DNA of 5,567 nucleotides from an uncultured Bacilli bacterium. Lineage in GTDB: Bacteria > Bacillota_I > Bacilli_A > RF39 > UBA660. The translations under genes were made by a program, and so were the position numbers. The notes under the pieces were generated by a model, which saw only the letters and a program-made list of their open reading frames with translations, was not told where the DNA came from and did no database searches. This document shows positions 4,759-5,567 of this stretch, piece by piece (within the stretch, counting starts at the first letter, position 1; each line of letters begins with the position of its first letter). The stretch spans positions 1-5,567 of the forward strand of contig CAKONA010000073.1 of NCBI GenBank assembly GCA_934096785.1, written 5' to 3'.

Positions 4759-5202
4759 TTATTTTCTATTTAGTTCCATGTAATATTTATTATCTTCTTC
4801 ACTAACTACTTCAAAACCAAAACTCTTATATAAATTATAAGCAATTATATTTTCTTTCCATACTTTAATGAACACTTTATAGTTACCTTTTAATTCTATC
4901 TCATGAATAGCTTCACTTATTAATTCTTTAGATATACCTCTTCCTCTAAAAGAAATGTCAACATATAATCCATCAATTAAGTATCCATCACTTATTCTTT
5001 TTAAGAAGACATAACCAGCATTCTCATCTTTAACTTTATATAAAAGAAGTATATTCTCATCATTAATCATTTGAACAAAATAATCTTTACATACAAAGTC
5101 TTCTTCAATAGACTTATCATACTTTCTCTCATCTTGTATTAACAAAGTAAGAAAGTCATCACACACTTTAGCATCCATTTCATCTTTAACTTTAATTATC
5201 AT
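4759..5202 (-). CDS. GNAT-family N-acetyltransferase
   Basis: A 147-residue soluble enzyme of the acetyl-CoA-dependent GNAT fold. Motif A is seen at VDISFRGRGISKELI (81-95), where R86-G87-R88-G89 binds the pyrophosphate of acetyl-CoA. Motif B is VWKENIIAYNLYKSFGFEVV (114-133), with N118, the likely general-acid Y125 and the usual YxxxGF-like end. The N-terminal third is acidic and variable, as expected for the part that picks the substrate, so the acceptor is unknown. I chose the ATG at 5202: AGAGG (5212-5208) lies 5 bases before it, whereas the in-frame GTG at 5208 overlaps that site. The gene starts about 30 bases beyond the probable end of a transposon, so its native promoter may have been displaced. 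No clear terminator follows; only T-rich sequence lies before the coat gene. Confidence 0.88.
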   Translation of the reverse strand: MIIKVKDEMDAKVCDDFLTLLIQDERKYDKSIEEDFVCKDYFVQMINDENILLLYKVKDENAGYVFLKRISDGYLIDGLYVDISFRGRGISKELISEAIHEIELKGNYKVFIKVWKENIIAYNLYKSFGFEVVSEEDNKYYMELNRK

Positions 5203-5207
5203 AAACA

Positions 5208-5212
5208 CCTCT
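5208..5212 (-). promoter_or_regulatory. Ribosome binding site that decides the acetyltransferase start
   Basis: AGAGG on the minus strand, 5 bases before ATG 5202. The in-frame GTG at 5208 begins with the last G of this site, so the ATG start is preferred. Confidence 0.75.
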
Positions 5213-5221
5213 AGAACAAAA

Positions 5222-5239
5222 GATAAATTAAAATTTATC
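5222..5239. repeat. AT-rich palindrome between transposon end and acetyltransferase
   Basis: GATAAATT and AATTTATC are perfect 8-bp inverted arms two bases apart. This lies just outside the probable transposon end. It could be a protein-binding site or part of a promoter, or reflect the target chosen by the element; nothing distinguishes these. Confidence 0.45.
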
Positions 5240-5240
5240 G

Positions 5241-5372
5241 TTGAAATCTCACAATTTCAAATTTCTGTTTCATAGACACTCTACTGAGTCTTCTCTATCA
5301 GACTTATATTCCGGTAGTCGCTACCGTACAAATTTATCTTATCTTCTTCTATTTTAATTTTATCATTTTTTA
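5241..5372 (-). ncRNA. Candidate omega/re-RNA scaffold of TnpB
   Basis: TnpB nucleases use a guide RNA made from the transposon right end, overlapping the 3' end of tnpB. Here the minus strand directly after the tnpB stop carries CGGTAG-CGA-CTACCG (6-bp stem, 5326-5312), AGTCT-N8-AGACT (5304-5287), a competing ACTC/GAGT stem (5278-5289) and the terminal TTGAAAT/ATTTCAA stem. This compact multi-hairpin order fits such a scaffold. The guide would be the host sequence directly beyond 5241. The 5' limit is not visible and probably lies inside the tnpB coding part. Confidence 0.5.
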
Positions 5373-5567
5373 TCAATTACTACAATAATTTTTTATATAT
5401 ATTTTTACACCCTCAAACATTATATTGATACTAGCATTCAAATCTCTATCTATTTTTAAATGACACTTTGTACATTCATATTTCCTTTCATTTAAGTTTT
5501 TATACTTTTTATCTTGATTATCACATCTACTACAAGTTTGACTTGAAGGATAATAATCATATATTTG
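5373..5567 (-). CDS. tnpB: TnpB (IS605 OrfB) C-terminal fragment, cut by the window edge
   Basis: The frame enters from the right edge and ends at TGA 5375-5373, giving 64 residues. It reads YDYYPSSQTCSRC...ERKYECTKCHLKIDRDLNASINI. This is the zinc ribbon of TnpB, with two CxxC pairs (fragment residues 12/15 and 32/35), followed by DRDLNAS holding the third RuvC catalytic aspartate (D42 of the fragment, with D40 before it). TnpB is an RNA-guided DNA nuclease ancestral to Cas12 that helps retain the transposon. One departure is D instead of the usual G after the first CxxC (CSRCDN), and likewise H after the second (CTKCH). The visible part is intact; whether the whole gene is intact cannot be judged. 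No start is visible in the window. Confidence 0.92.
   Translation of the reverse strand, partial: QIYDYYPSSQTCSRCDNQDKKYKNLNERKYECTKCHLKIDRDLNASINIMFEGVKIYIKNYCSN

Larger units (their letters stand above)
5241..5567 (-). mobile_element. Right end of an IS200/IS605- or IS607-type element, partial
   Basis: The TnpB tail is followed by about 130 bases of non-coding, structured DNA. The last structure is a perfect inverted repeat TTGAAAT-N6-ATTTCAA (5241-5260). On the minus strand this finishes in TCAA, the right-end cleavage tetranucleotide known for IS608 of this family, so I place the end near 5241. Sub-terminal hairpins rather than terminal inverted repeats are typical of IS605 elements. The left end and any TnpA lie outside the window. 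The inner identity is firm and the exact border is inferred. Confidence 0.65.

Noticed and set aside
4741..4765. T-rich stretch after the acetyltransferase stop as a terminator
   Set aside because: I found only weak all-A/T pairing and no convincing stem before the T-run.
5282..5289. Shared TACTGAGT word between the transposon end and hairpin unit 1 (4184-4191)
   Set aside because: The match is eight bases with no further similarity on either side, so a common origin is not supported.

Overview
The window is very AT-rich. It carries strong AGGAG-type ribosome sites, short intergenic gaps, a CotD-like spore coat protein and clostridial-type metal-resistance and ASCH genes. Together these point to a low-GC, endospore-forming Firmicute (Clostridia or a relative); the species cannot be told from the sequence. 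Every protein gene lies on the minus strand, so transcription runs from right to left.

From right to left: (1) 5241-5567 is the 3' end of an IS200/IS605- or IS607-type element. It holds the zinc-ribbon tail of a TnpB nuclease and a structured right end that probably encodes the 3' part of its guide (omega/re) RNA. (2) A GNAT acetyltransferase begins about 30 bases beyond the probable element end. (3) A CotD-like spore coat gene follows, with a candidate sporulation-sigma promoter overlapped by a perfect inverted repeat, and it ends in an intrinsic terminator. (4) A 311-base stretch without protein genes (4056-4366) holds two tandem plus-strand units. Each has a -35, a TGn-extended -10 and a GC-rich hairpin with a T-run, at identical spacing and a 96-base period. 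They look like two paralogous tiny RNA genes and are the most unusual thing here. (5) A metal-efflux operon runs arsR/cadC-type repressor, a free HMA metal-binding protein, and a P1B-2 (Zn/Cd/Pb) ATPase. It has a near-consensus promoter overlapped by CadC-like operator repeats and ends in a GNRA-loop terminator. (6) A compact cluster follows: an ASCH-domain protein, an EamA-family permease and a second ASCH-domain protein, the last cut by the left edge.

How they work together: in the metal operon the repressor senses excess soft or borderline metal and releases the promoter. The small HMA protein, translationally coupled to the ATPase by TAATG, probably stands in for the N-terminal metal-binding domain that is normally fused to CadA/ZntA. 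The ASCH-EamA-ASCH cluster suggests a linked transport and nucleotide/RNA-related role that I cannot define further. The spore coat gene, the acetyltransferase and the transposon end look like independent units.
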